Notes: generated by a model from the letters alone, not told the origin. Counted from the first letter of the stretch, positions 11,739 to 23,342 are shown. The stretch: DNA of 64,000 nt from Cephalotus follicularis (GCA_001972305.1 BDDD01001600.1:124001-188000), one strand, 5' to 3'. Made by a program: numbers and translations.

Positions 11739-12158
11739 GGAAAATCTTAATTTGACATCCCCACGTATAGTCAGATTGTTTGACTAGCGATTATCTTTCA
11801 TTTTGTCCTAACTGAACATACAACTTGTCAAAAGTAACCTATTTTGCGCCTCTCGTCAATCTTTCGTTAATTCTACATCACGTGACTTGCACGTAACATC
11901 AAAACGATGTCGTTTCGCTAGAGAAAATCTCAATTCCACCCTTTCACATATCATTTTGTCCCAATTAAACGTACAACTTGTCAAAAGTAATCAATTTTGT
12001 GCTTACCGTTAGTCTTTCGTTAGTCAAAAGTAACAAAAGACTAACAGGATGCGCAAAATTGTTACTTTTACAAAGTTGTACATTCGATTAGGACCAAATG
12101 AATCAGTCACCAATTAGCGAATCTGACTACACGTGAGGGGTTGAATTGGGATTTTGCC
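11739..12158. mobile_element. 420-bp MITE, Mutator-type, with 9-bp target duplication
   Basis: The ends form a terminal inverted repeat of about 38 bp (GGAAAATCTTAATTTGAC at left; GGCAAAATCCCAATTCAAC as reverse complement at right, both continuing into CACGTRTAGTCAGATT). TTATTTTAA at 11730-11738 is repeated exactly at 12159-12167. The interior repeats the terminal motif (AATTTTGTCC, ACTTGTCAAAAGTAA). There is no ORF. It sits in the 3' part of the MULE. Confidence 0.85.
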
Positions 12159-12466
12159 TTATTTTAAGGTATTGAACTTGTGCTATTGTGATGACATGTA
12201 ATTTAACTTCTCTTCTCCTAATTTTACAGATTAAAAGGAAGACAAAAACTTTTATGAGATTTGAAGTACCAGTAGAGGTGAATTTGATGTCATGGTTAAA
12301 TAAGTGCTTCTAACACATAATGCTAACAATGTATGTGTTCTCTATGTTATGTGTGGAGGAGCCAAATGGAAGTCAGAGACTGCTAAACTTCGATCAACAC
12401 AGAAGAGTAGGTCATCATCAAAAGCACCAACCTAGTCTGTATACCAGTCATCACAAATGTCACAAC
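12159..12466 (+). other. MULE 3' remnant, no intact gene
   Basis: This continues the MULE 3' region after the MITE. A Ser/His/Gln-rich stretch (about 12400-12465) may be the last transposase codons. Nothing intact is visible. Confidence 0.4.
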
Positions 12467-12644
12467 CAGTGGCGGAGCCAGGATTTTATGTCAATGGGTG
12501 CAAAAAATATATTAACTTGATAAACTCTAAAGTTAATATAAAAGATAATGAAAATACAAAATTAAAATATATTAGTTATTTTATCAAAAAGAAGTGTTAA
12601 ACATACTTTCCATGTTTTACAAAAAAGAAAAGTATACAAAGATA

Positions 12645-14159
12645 CTAAAGTACTTCTCGACGAGTTTTCATATTCTGAAAACGATTCATAATAGTATCAT
12701 TATCAATAGTCTTCAATATTCCTCTCTCGATGTATGCAACCAAACTATCATTCATCCATTCATCTCCCATTCGATTACGTAGTCGAGTCTTCATAATCTT
12801 CATAGAAGAGAATGCCCTTTCTACAGTAGCAGTTGCAACAGGCAAAAGTAATGCCAATTTCACAAGCAAATACACTAAAGGATATGTATCATCCATTTTC
12901 AACTTGACTAATTTAATAGCAAGTTCACCAATTCCCATCACATTAGATAACTCAGCCCTGGAGCGTACATCTAATATGTAAGTCCCAAGCTGACTTTCAA
13001 GTACCATGAGCTCAACTGGAGAAAAATCGGATGGATAAAATTTTGCAAGGCGGATCAACTTTTGCTTATCAAAAGCAGAAAATACATTACTCGGGTCAAG
13101 ACATGCCATACAAATAAGCAACTCTGTGTTCACCTCATTAAACCGATCATTAAGCTCCCTAATCTGCAAATCAATCACAGAATAAAATACTTCAACACGG
13201 AAGTGGTGTAAGTTTGTAGTTTCTTCCACATTTCGTCGTGATCTTCCTGGGGCTACAAACTTCTCATCCATATTCAAGATTTCAATGTTGTTCTTTTCGC
13301 AAAATGACGAAACTTCTTTTAGTAAATCTTCCCATCCACCATCTCTCAACATTTGTAATTGTTGCTTTGATACTCTTACCAAGTGCATTGCATTTATAAT
13401 ATTTTGATCTTTCTTTTGCAATGCCTGCGAAAGGTCATTTGTCATTCCCAAAATAGTTTTCATCAAGTTTAAGTTGAATGCAAATTCAAAAGTTTGTACA
13501 AAAGTCAATATGGCAGATGCTTCGGCTCTTTGCTCTAAACTTGAACCATCCGTCCTTACAATTTCAAGCACATCAATCACTGATGAAAACATAAGAATCA
13601 AGTTCATTAGTGCACCGTAATGTGAACCCCAACGCGTCTCTCCTGCCCTTTTAAGACTAGTTTCTTGATTTAAACCTTGACCACTAGTGACTTCACCACT
13701 ACCAAGTGCTTTAGTAAGTCTAGCAGCTTCTTTTTCTCGAAGAATGTCTCGTCGTTTGCATGAAGCTCCAACAATATTAGATAAACTAGCAACCAAATTG
13801 AAGAGCAAAGCAACTTGAACATCATTTTTTGCAACCGCTACAAGTGTCAATTGAAGTTGATGAGCAAAACAATGGACATAGAAAGCAGCTTTGTTCTCCT
13901 TAATGATCAAACTTTTAAGACCATTGAATTCACCCTGCATATTGCTCGCTCCATCATAACCTTGTCCCCGAATTCTTGAAATACTCAACCCGTGGGTAGA
14001 GAATAACATATCAATCGCTGTCTTAAGTGATGAGGCAGTGGTATCAAGAACATGGACAATAGCAAGAAAACGCTCAATGACACAACCTTTATCATCCACA
14101 TAACGCAAAACAATGGCCATTTGTTCTTTAACTGATACATCACGAGACTCGTCAATCAA
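12645..14159 (-). CDS. hAT-type transposase, C-terminal half (DUF4371/hAT dimerisation)
   Basis: An uninterrupted 504-codon frame begins with IDESRDVSVKEQMAIVLRYVD, continues through IRGQGYDGASNMQGEFNGLK and 'FYVHCFAHQLQLTLVAVA' (the DDE/RNase H-like core around the second Asp and the insertion domain), and ends with the hAT dimerisation block (LLPVATATVERAFSSMKIMKTRLRNRM, about residues 445-475). Family members begin with a TTF-type zinc finger 200-300 residues upstream. Here that part would fall in the N gap, so the frame is 5'-truncated and its apparent start codon is arbitrary. Such proteins bind terminal repeats and transpose hAT elements. Confidence 0.8.
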   Translation of the reverse strand: MIDESRDVSVKEQMAIVLRYVDDKGCVIERFLAIVHVLDTTASSLKTAIDMLFSTHGLSISRIRGQGYDGASNMQGEFNGLKSLIIKENKAAFYVHCFAHQLQLTLVAVAKNDVQVALLFNLVASLSNIVGASCKRRDILREKEAARLTKALGSGEVTSGQGLNQETSLKRAGETRWGSHYGALMNLILMFSSVIDVLEIVRTDGSSLEQRAEASAILTFVQTFEFAFNLNLMKTILGMTNDLSQALQKKDQNIINAMHLVRVSKQQLQMLRDGGWEDLLKEVSSFCEKNNIEILNMDEKFVAPGRSRRNVEETTNLHHFRVEVFYSVIDLQIRELNDRFNEVNTELLICMACLDPSNVFSAFDKQKLIRLAKFYPSDFSPVELMVLESQLGTYILDVRSRAELSNVMGIGELAIKLVKLKMDDTYPLVYLLVKLALLLPVATATVERAFSSMKIMKTRLRNRMGDEWMNDSLVAYIERGILKTIDNDTIMNRFQNMKTRREVL

Positions 14160-14169
14160 AATGGAAAAT

Positions 14170-14194
14170 NNNNNNNNNNNNNNNNNNNNNNNNN
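14170..14194. other. Assembly gap (25 N)
   Basis: Twenty-five N bases lie exactly at the symmetry centre of the inverted hAT arms; both sides end in the same ATTTTCCAT sequence. The size is probably a placeholder. Confidence 0.98.
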
Positions 14195-14204
14195 ATTTTC
14201 CATT

Positions 14205-15724
14205 TTGATTGACGAGTCTCGTGATGTATCAGTTAAAGAACAAATGGCCATTGTTTTGCGTTATGTGGATGATAAAGGTTGTGTCATTGAGCGTTTTCTT
14301 GCTATTGTCCATGTTCTTGATACCACTGCCTCATCACTTAAGACAGCGATTGATATGTTATTCTCTACCCACGGGTTGAGTATTTCAAGAATTCGGGGAC
14401 AAGGTTATGATGGAGCGAGCAATATGCAGGGTGAATTCAATGGTCTTAAAAGTTTGATCATTAAGGAGAACAAAGCTGCTTTCTATGTCCATTGTTTTGC
14501 TCATCAACTTCAATTGACACTTGTAGCGGTTGCAAAAAATGATGTTCAAGTTGCTTTGCTCTTCAATTTGGTTGCTAGTTTATCTAATATTGTTGGAGCT
14601 TCATGCAAACGACGAGACATTCTTCGAGAAAAAGAAGCTGCTAGACTTACTAAAGCACTTGGTAGTGGTGAAGTCACTAGTGGTCAAGGTTTAAATCAAG
14701 AAACTAGTCTTAAAAGGGCAGGAGAGACGCGTTGGGGTTCACATTACGGTGCACTAATGAACTTGATTCTTATGTTTTCATCAGTGATTGATGTGCTTGA
14801 AATTGTAAGGACGGATGGTTCAAGTTTAGAGCAAAGAGCCGAAGCATCTGCCATATTGACTTTTGTACAAACTTTTGAATTTGCATTCAACTTAAACTTG
14901 ATGAAAACTATTTTGGGAATGACAAATGACCTTTCCTTTTGCAGGCATTGCAAAAGAAAGATCAAAATATTATAAATGCAATGCACTTGGTAAGAGTATC
15001 AAAGCAACAATTACAAATGTTGAGAGATGGTGGATGGGAAGATTTACTAAAAGAAGTTTCGTCATTTTGCGAAAAGAACAACATTGAAATCTTGAATATG
15101 GATGAGAAGTTTGTAGCCCCAGGAAGATCACGACGAAATGTGGAAGAAACTACAAACTTACACCACTTCCGTGTTGAAGTATTTTATTCTGTGATTGATT
15201 TGCAGATTAGGGAGCTTAATGATCGGTTTAATGAGGTGAACACAGAGTTGCTTATTTGTATGACATGTCTTGACCCGAGTAATGTATTTTCTGCTTTTGA
15301 TAAGCAAAAGTTGATCCGCCTTGCAAAATTTTATCCATCCGATTTTTCTCCAGTTGAGCTCATGGTACTTGAAAGTCAGCTTGAGACTTACATATTAGAT
15401 GTACGCTCCAGAGCTGAGTTATCTAATGTGATGGGAATTGGTGAACTTGCTATTAAATTAGTCAAGTTGAAAATGGATGATACATATCCTTTAGTGTATT
15501 TGCTTGTGAAATTGGCATTACTTTTGCCTGTTGCAACTGCTACTGTAGAAAGAGCATTCTCTTCTATGAAGATTATGAAGACTCGACTACGTAATCGAAT
15601 GGGAGATGAATGGATGAATGATAGTTTGGTTGCATACATCGAGAGAGGAATATTGAAGACTATTGATAATGATACTATTATGAATCGTTTTCAGAATATG
15701 AAAACTCGTCGAGGAGTACTTTAG
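14205..15724 (+). pseudogene. Second hAT transposase C-terminal half, frameshifted
   Basis: Mirror copy of the frame at 12645-14159. A 5-base insertion (CTTTT, about 14936-14940) shifts the frame after 'MTNDLS', giving two pieces, 14205-14975 and 14939-15724. Three residue differences are visible against the other arm (Thr for Ala in the M-CLDPS block, Glu for Gly before TYILDV, Gly for Glu at the end). These small differences argue against the arms being exact duplicates of one sequence read. Confidence 0.8.
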
Positions 15725-15901
15725 TATCTTTGTATACTTTTTTTTTTGTAAAACATGGAAAGTATGTTTAACACTTCTTTTTGATAAAATAACTAATATA
15801 TTTGAATTTTGTATTTTCATTATCTTTTATATTAACTTTAGAGTTTATCAAGTTAATATATTTTTTGCACCCATTGACATAAAATCCTGGCTCCGCCACT
15901 G

Positions 15902-16640
15902 CTTAGATGAATTTGTTCTGTCTTGGTTTGTGGTAGATCAGTGATGTTTTTTGTTGACAGGAATTACTACTAGAACTATTGGAAAAAGTTATTTTGTTGA
16001 ACTATGTTGATGTTTCAAGATTTTTGTTGTTGTTGTTAGGACGTGATTAATAGTTGGCATATGTTTTTGTTGGGTAGACACCTATTGGCTGAACTAGTAC
16101 GTAGTTTAGTTAGGACGTTATTCAAAACAAAACTATTATAGTCTAGTATTAGAATTGCATATGCTAAAATATGTTTGGTTAAGAATGGTTGATTGTATAC
16201 ATGTGATTTGAATTACATAGGCCAAAATTTTTAGTCAAGAATGGTTGGATGTGTATATATGGTTTTAATTACTGATTTCAATGATATTGTGCATGTGGTT
16301 TGAGATTAAGTTTGTATGAAGTGTTGGGATGGAGATTAAGATCGATGTAAGGGAGAAAGGTGTGGAGGTTAGGCTTCATTAAGTGGTCAACACCAAGTGG
16401 ATGAAAGTGGGTCTCTCACCCAAGCAATTTTGTCTGCCATGTAGATAAGTTGATGTCCAACGTTGACAAGCTCATGCATTTTTGACCTAACAGTAGGGCG
16501 ATATTGCTACAATAATAAAAATACAGGGGGCTTTTTTGTCACTAATCGAATTATAGGGGGGTAACTTTGAACTTAAGTTAAACAAAAGGGGTATAAATGA
16601 ACTTTACTGTAGTTTAAAACACCTATATCCTTTTTTCCCT
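15902..16640. other. Non-coding, possible MULE 3' end
   Basis: No ORF of note. About 16525-16640 is rich in G-runs alternating with AT and ends TTTTTTCCCTA, similar in style to a MULE terminal repeat, but the partner end was lost or is outside recognisable sequence. Confidence 0.35.
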
Positions 16641-17799
16641 ATAACTAATGTCATAATTTACCTAAAAGACAATTGGATAATAAATTATATATATTGTCTT
16701 ATGTTTTTTTTATTGAATGTATGAATAAATGTCATATTCGTTCCCGGAAAAAAAAAAGGGAATAAATGTCATAATGTTATATCTAGTCGCGTGATGACAT
16801 TGCTCTCACTTCTTTAAATGAGAAGTCTAAAGATAGAGTGAGACATTATTAACCTCATTTCTTATTGAATTTCTCCAATAATATATATATATATATATGT
16901 GTGTATGTGTGTGTGTGTGTGGCGATATTTTATATTATTGTAATTTTATTTTGTATTCCATTAACTTAGAGAATGAGTGATTATGAATAAAACTAATATT
17001 CCTTAAAAATCTAAAAAATGATTTACATATGCAAAATTGAACGAAACTAGAACCACAATAATCAAAAATTAAAAATAAAAAAAAAAGATACTACAATATA
17101 AATTGTTTCTAGGTTTGGACTAGAAGTAGTGTCATCTAAAAATATTGTTGTTTGAACCTCCATCATCTTACATATTGATCCTATATTTGTTGTCAATTTT
17201 AAATACTTGAGTGACTTCTCCTTCTTACGAAGTTTGGTATTGTTGTAGTTTTTTTAGTTTACTGTAAAATACTAATTTTGAAAAAGCAGCTTTGAAAAGC
17301 ACCTCCTAAGATGCTATGTAAAAGTTATTTTTCCAATAGTGTTTTTGACAAAAAAAACACTTTTAAAATGAATTTACTAAACAATTAATATGTTAAAAGT
17401 TACTTTTAAAAGCAATTGTGTGTTTAAAACGTAATGTCAAACCCACTCTAAGATTATAGAAACTAAAAAAAAAAGACTCCAATCCATGTGAAGTCACATT
17501 TTATTGCTACAATGGACTAGAAACTCATATTATGACGTTATAGTTATATAGAGTGTAATAGAAAATGTAGTGTCATAAGAGCTTTTAGTCCAATTTTTGA
17601 ACACTAAAAACTAAATCCCAAGTGTTTATTTCTACATTGGATTTTTTTATTTTTTTTATTTTAGAAGAATTTGGAAAAATTCTCATTGCTTAAAAATGTG
17701 TTTACAATCCATCATACTTGTTTTTAACAACAAAATATAACCAAAATACTGTCACAAACAAACTTTTTAACAAATAATATGACCCACAATCTTTTGGCT
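16641..17799. other. AT-rich non-coding DNA
   Basis: No coding features are seen. 17280-17450 (AAGCAGCTTTGAAAAGCAC through AAAAGCAATTG) has self-complementary AGC/TTTT motifs like a degraded hAT-type MITE, but its ends were not resolved. Confidence 0.5.
16879..16921. repeat. (AT)n(GT)n compound microsatellite
   Basis: About ten AT units run into interrupted GT units. Confidence 0.9.
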
Positions 17800-17803
17800 T
17801 GCC

Positions 17804-17811
17804 TATAAATA
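17804..17811 (+). promoter_or_regulatory. TATA box, left foldback arm
   Basis: TATAAATA in the context GCC-TATAAATA-GGC, followed about 80 bp on by a pyrimidine-rich leader-like sequence; mirrored on the other arm. Confidence 0.55.
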
Positions 17812-18576
17812 GGCTAATCTCTTCATTTGTAACATGATAAAGAATCATTCAAACAATACAACACTCTTTCTCAAAGCGCTCTCTAACCAACCATCTTAGT
17901 CATGAATCATTTGTGTTAACATCATCTTTTGAGAATTAGGCTTACTTAGCATACTCAAAGAGGAAAAATTGTGCTAAGGCCACACGAAAAAGAGTTTGTC
18001 AATAATAAAATAACAAATTGTACGAAAGGTGATGATATCAAACCTGTGTCTGAGAGTGACAGTGTCACGAAGAAAGAGCATCCAAAGACCAAGGCTGGGA
18101 GTGGCATGAAGAAAGTGGTTCGCATTACAATCGAAATCAGGAATTCACTCATACTAATTACTAAGCTTGTGAGCTATGCAATAGTTTTTGCAGAAGGATT
18201 TGTTGCTATTTGAAGTAGGAAGCGAAGTATGACAGGTTCAACAGCAAAACAAACACAAAATTTGTTAACTAGGATAAAAACAAATAAAGTAGCAACAAAT
18301 CCTCTCGCAAGTTTCTTCATGCCACAGTCACTCCCAGACGCAGGTTTGATATCATCGTCGTTCATACAATATGTTATCTTGTCACTGACAAACTCTTTTT
18401 CGTACGACCTTAGCACAATCTTCCCTTTTTGAGTATGCTAAGTAAGGCTAGTTCCTAAAAGATGATGCTAATACAAGTGATTTATGAGTAAGACGGTTGG
18501 TTAGGGAGCACTTTGAGAAACATTGTTTGTATTGCTTGAATGATTCTATGTCATGTTACAAATGTAGATCTTAGCC

Positions 18577-18584
18577 TATTTATA
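18577..18584 (-). promoter_or_regulatory. TATA box, right foldback arm
   Basis: TATAAATA on the minus strand, facing the left-arm TATA box about 770 bp away with the same downstream sequence. Confidence 0.55.
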
Positions 18585-18760
18585 GACAAACCAAGAATAT
18601 TGTGTATGTCTCTGGACTATTCTGCAACTTCATTACATATTTCTAGAAGTTTTCTATCTTTAGAATAGAGTTCTATCTCTATATGTTTCTAGAGAATTCA
18701 CTCAAACTCTACACTACATGTGTCTCATCATACTACTCTAGAAACCTCTAAAAAAATATA

Positions 18761-20034
18761 AAATGAAAAAAAAAAGTTATTAAAAGATAGTTGTAAATTG
18801 GCTTACGAGCTCGCTCGATACAAAAAAAAACAAACAAACTTACACCTACATTATTCATATAATAGCTCAACTACCCATATAATATAAACTTTGATTATCA
18901 AATATCTTTTGTGATAAATTTAGGTCACATTTGGTAACGTTTATGTTTTTATATGTTTTTTTGTTTTCAAAATTTTGCAAAACAGAAAACACATTTGGTA
19001 ATTATAACTGTATTCAAAAATTTTGAAACAGAAAAACATGTTTCGTAACGTTTGGTCGCAATTGACTTGTATTAACTTTTATTTCTACAGGAGTTGATTG
19101 AGCTTTTTAATTGGATGCATAATTGTCACAACTAGACCAGTGATTGACTTGATTAAGGTTTTGAATTAATGGGTCAATAATCAAACTAGTAGATCAACTA
19201 GTAAATTAATTAAAAATACAAAAAACACTGAAGTGGCTCATCTAGATTGGATCATTGTTTGACTAGTCTAGTCTAAGTCATTGGTCCAGACCGGGTAAAT
19301 CCCGGGTCAGATCAAGTCACACCAATTTTGACCAATCCAGCATGACCAATTTGATGAATGACCCATATCAATTCATCGTATTAATGACTTGGATCTACTG
19401 GACATTTGTTAATGCTTGAGAATAAATGTCTACCTACAAGTGAGGGAAACAAGAATGATAAATAATACGGGATTAATGGATGTGAGCAGTAATTCACATC
19501 TCTTGTGTGAGTAAGTGTTGTCACAAATGAGATGTCAAAATCTTATTTGTGATTTTAGAAAGATCACCACTGATATTTTAAAAAAAAATCAACTAATGTT
19601 TTAAAAAATCACAAATGAGATTTTATCATTTTATTTATGACCTCACTTATTTATATAAAGGATATGAGTAAATGCTCACATTTATTAATCTAAAATAATA
19701 CACCAATGTTACATAGTTAATTTGCTTTTTGCTAGTACTATGCAACCTTCCTCAAATATTGATAATGTTTCTCTAGTTATTGTGACTAAATCTTGCATCC
19801 TTTTTTTGTATATGACTTTACTTTTGAAGGGGAGAAAAATGTAATCTAGTATGACTAGAGATGACAATATTGACCCATGACTCCATCGACTTGACCCGTC
19901 CTAAAAGTATAAGTTATGATTGAAATTATAAATTTATGATAACTCGACTTGAAGCAACTTGTGACCCAAAATGACCTAAATATCTTAGATCATGTTGGGT
20001 AGGGTGGTCCATCCAAGACATTTTATAAAATTAC

Positions 20035-20065
<31 letters not shown>

Positions 20066-20779
20066 TAAACTCTTAAAATAATGACACATTCTTTCTTACT
20101 TGTAAGTTATAAAGAGATTGAAGGTTAATTTCTCTTTTGACCATAAAACCCAAAAGAAAAGTTACTATTTTTTCTTTTATTTTTCAATAACAAACGATAA
20201 AAATCACAAAATATGACGTAATTTACAATATTAATTACGTTTCAATTAATCTCTCTCTTTTTTTTAATCTTTTTGAAAAAAATTATATTATTTTTTTTAA
20301 TTTTTACAATTATAATTTATCTCATCGCCAATATGATTGTCGGTTGTCATTCGTCGGTACTTATGATATCATGCATGATACTATTGTATAGCTTTGCTTC
20401 CTGTAACCAAGGGATGATACTTGAAATGGTGCTTAAAATAGATATTGACACCTAAACTAGATAGGTTAAATAAATTTTTATTTGATAAATTTTTGTTGAT
20501 GCCTTCTTTTAAGTTTTTAGGTGCCCACTAATAATTTCACAACTTAACTATGATATTTAACTCCTATAAACTACACAATGGTTGGCAAGCATTGTTTGTT
20601 TGAGAAGTTTGTTAGATAAGGTAATCCAACAAGTCATTGGATCGGTTTTTGTATCAAACCTATATATGTATATAAACAATCATATTCCATATATATGATA
20701 TGTACTATTTTGTTTATATTAATTATGGCAAATCACTTGTGTTTTATCATATAATTGAAGTAGTTAATATTACCCTACT
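18761..20779. other. AT-rich non-coding DNA
   Basis: No supportable gene. 18920-19060 has a self-similar pair (CACATTTGGTAACGTTT, later GTTTCGTAACGTTTGG) like a small degraded MITE. 19080-19400 resembles dispersed non-autonomous DNA repeats (CCAGACCGGG, CCCGGGTCAG). Confidence 0.45.
20032..20066. repeat. (ATT)n microsatellite
   Basis: About eleven ATT units. Confidence 0.9.
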
Positions 20780-22826
20780 TACATTTGTGATGCACTGACA
20801 TAAGGTTGGATGCCAAGCATAGAGGCAGTGGGATTAGCTACCTCATCCCTTATGTCGAATTAGTTCCAAGACTTAGGTTCACTTTGTGGGCATTAATGAA
20901 CCGGATAAACTTGCGCGTATGTTTCCTGCTTTTGGGAATTGGAGGATAGATTTTTTCACTACCACCTGTGTTGTAACACTAGGGCAAATACGGGGTGCGC
21001 ACTGGGAGTGTGTACACTGAACTGGACCCGCGTAGGAGACACTATTTGGATAGTCGCTATTCTCGTGTCAATAATGACTCCTACTTGTTACGGTTGTGTA
21101 TAAGTGCTAGACACTTAGCGCGTTCTAGAACTCGTCTGATCCTTAGACCTGAGCGACTGCTCTATATTATATGGAGACGGTTATGTTTTGATCTCCACCT
21201 TACCCAGTTCTTGCGCAGGGCTGACAATCGGATGGTCTTTGGGTATGATCAAATCTGTACGAATATAAGCGAGTGCGTATATGGAATTGTCACACCTGAG
21301 CGAAGGTGATCGGCCCTATTATGGTCTGATTGTACTTTGGACTTATGAAATCCTTGGCCAAGGTTGAGGTAGACTGAAAATTAGATTTCCGGAGAGTTTG
21401 TCAAAGGTCCTAGTAATAATAAGATATTTTAGTCATTGAGGTATTATCTAGGGTTGACACGTATCCTTACCCTAGACCTCAATCGGGGCTAAGTATGACA
21501 AGGGATTATAGTACACGCGAACCGACGACTTAAAAAGTCTTATGTTATGGCGATGTGTAATAAATTATGAGAAAATTAATTAGATTAATTTTTCATCTGG
21601 ATAATATTGGATATTAGTCCGGAAGCATTTTAAATAGGTCTGAGACTATTTAGAATGGCTTAATTGAACCCTATGGGTATTTCAGTAATTTATGATCACC
21701 ACCACTATCAACCGAGAGTTTAACTTCATAAATATGTTGGACATATTAAGACTTGGTGACAATTATATAATCAAATATCGGTTAGGTGGATTTTACAAAT
21801 TGTGGTGACACATTTGTTTGATCTTATTTAATCAATATTCGAAAGGACATACGACATCACTAAAATGAGTTGGACTCATTTAAGTAAGAGTTGGACTCAA
21901 AATTTTTGACCAGCCTTCTAAGTGTCGACGCTTTTTGGAAAAGCATCAATGATTAAACCCCATCTAAGTGTCGATACTTTTTGGAAAGACATCAACGTTT
22001 AGCCTATCTAAGCGTCAACGCTTCGAAGAAAGCGTCGACGCTTAAGACGTGAACGTGGGAGCACTACATGCACTGGCGATATGTGTGCATAATCTCTCTC
22101 CCACTCCCTGCGATTTTCTCTCATCAGAGCATTAAGGGGAGCACGTTGGGATCATGGGAACGCGTTTCCTTAGAGGGAGCAACATGATATGGTAGTGGGC
22201 TAGTGGGTCTAACATGGGAGAGAAACATGTTGCATAAAATATAGGGCATATTTGCTAGGCAAAGAAAGAGAGCACTTGGCACATTCTGAGCAGTCCCTTC
22301 TCTGATTAATTCACCAAGCTTGGAGCTAACCTAGGGTGTATTGTTGTTGACAATCTTTGTCAATCTCAATATTCCCTTTGTGAGCATAGTTAGAGAGAGA
22401 GAATACAGAGGTTGTGTTTTTCTTGTGTGTTCAGTTGCTGGCGTTTTGGAATCCATTGCTTGGAGCAGTGGAATTTCTACTTGGAGAAGGAATTAAAGCT
22501 TGAAGATTCAGAAGGAATCTACTCAAGCTTGAATCGGCAAAGACGAATGAGCCATCACCTTGTGGTATGATCTCCTTGTCCCTCTCTATATGTCACCATG
22601 TTAGTGCATCACATTCGCATGTTTGTGTGATGCCAATTCAACTATGTGATGATGTGGTGTTCCTTGTGACTTGTGTTGCTGCTGAAATCAGACCTGTTTG
22701 TTGGTCTTAAAGGGTTGTTTTCACTGCCATGTTTAAATTAAAAGTTTTGTTTGCACCTTTAATACCCTATGTCCATTTTTCGGCTCCGGGATGGATCACC
22801 AATATCAAACAATTATAATTATCAAT
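20780..22826. repeat. LTR-like non-coding block
   Basis: Two kilobases without a credible gene. Its base composition and layout (GC-moderate start, AT-rich centre with TTAATTAGATTAATTTT, repeat array, leader-like end) resemble a long LTR and are similar in style to the insertion at 2062-3785. It carries a GTCGAC palindrome array at 21922-22041 and abuts the Tat 3' LTR on its right. The ends are not defined. Confidence 0.45.
21922..22041. repeat. Phased GTCGAC-core palindrome array
   Basis: Sites start at 21922 (GTGTCGACGC), 21943, 21968, 21989, 22012 (GCGTCAACGC) and 22032 (perfect GCGTCGACGC), with intervals of 21, 25, 21, 23 and 20 bp. Confidence 0.8.
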
Positions 22827-23329
22827 TGTTGATGTCAAAATCAACACCACAACAGTCCCTTACGTGCAAGGGTTTGATTTGTAGAGGAAAACGAACTGAA
22901 TGCTCCGAGAACGGTGTTGGGTTGAGTGTTTTTTGATCCTCCCTGCACACGAAAAGCAAAATACACGAAGATCCAGGAGGTTTCACTCCCGGGAACTCTC
23001 CGATGCTTAAGTCAGATAGTAGGCAGAGAAGAAAGCACTAAGGTTCTTAAAGTCTTGAATTGACTGACCTGTGTAATGTATTGGATTGCGGTATTTATAG
23101 TGATGCCTGGTTGTAACTATCTTGCTTGACTTGCAGAGATGATTATTATATCCCTAGGAAACGACCGAGGATCTCGTCAATTTTTTTATTTGGCCCTCAA
23201 GCGTTATTGAGCGTTATCTTTTCAGATTATGAATGGCCCGATCACGTGTCTGTAGCTCTAGAGGACACTTGTCTCACTTTTTTAGAGGACACGTGGCAGT
23301 TTTATTTATATATAAATTTTTCTATATCA
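22827..23329 (-). repeat. 3' LTR of the Tat-type element
   Basis: On the plus strand it begins TGTTGATGTCAAAATCAAC and ends about CTATATCA; it is roughly 90% similar by eye to 43521-44026. The minus-strand ends are TGATATAG…CATCAACA. A minus-strand TATAAATA lies at 23092-23099. Confidence 0.85.
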
Positions 23330-23330
23330 T

Positions 23331-23342
23331 ATGCCCCCTTGA
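23331..23342 (-). other. Polypurine tract of the Tat-type element
   Basis: The minus strand reads CAAGGGGGCAT directly before the 3' LTR start. Confidence 0.7.

Larger units (their letters stand above)
12467..15901. mobile_element. Head-to-head inverted pair of hAT-type half-elements around an assembly gap
   Basis: Left arm 12467-14169 and right arm 14195-15901 are near-identical reverse complements (~1.7 kb each). Outer ends are CAGTGGCGGAGCCAGGAT and its complement, a terminus common in plant hAT elements coding DUF4371/TTF-finger transposases. Both arms carry only the C-terminal transposase half; the zinc-finger N-terminus is absent. The 8 bases outside each end (GTCACAAC and CTTAGATG) do not match, so this is not a simple single insertion. 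It is either a real palindrome or a scaffold joining artefact. Confidence 0.75.
17800..18760. repeat. Foldback locus with two inward-facing promoter-like arms
   Basis: The left arm (from about 17800) and the reverse complement of the right arm (from about 18600) share GGCTWRCTATAAATAGGCTA, then AACATGA, AATCATTCAA, CAATACAA, TTTCTCAAAG, CTAACCAACC, ACTTAGCATACTCAAA and GAAAAAGAGTTTGTC in the same order for about 340 bp. Each arm encodes a similar short peptide (LRPHEKEFV…GDDIKPVSES and LRSYEKEFV…DDDIKPASGS) that lacks an in-frame ATG. Right-arm similarity to LTR-type sequence (TTCTAGAAG, CTCTAGAAAC) extends to about 18760. It may be an inverted pair of LTR-promoter fragments. I do not recognise the peptide. 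Confidence 0.7.

Noticed and set aside
17955..18432. Four short ORFs of 65-80 codons as genes
   Set aside because: Two are antisense shadows; the other two lack an ATG in frame and are bounded by stops, so they are recorded only as part of the foldback locus.
20995..21309. 104-codon Arg-rich plus-strand ORF
   Set aside because: It has no family resemblance and lies in an LTR-like block.
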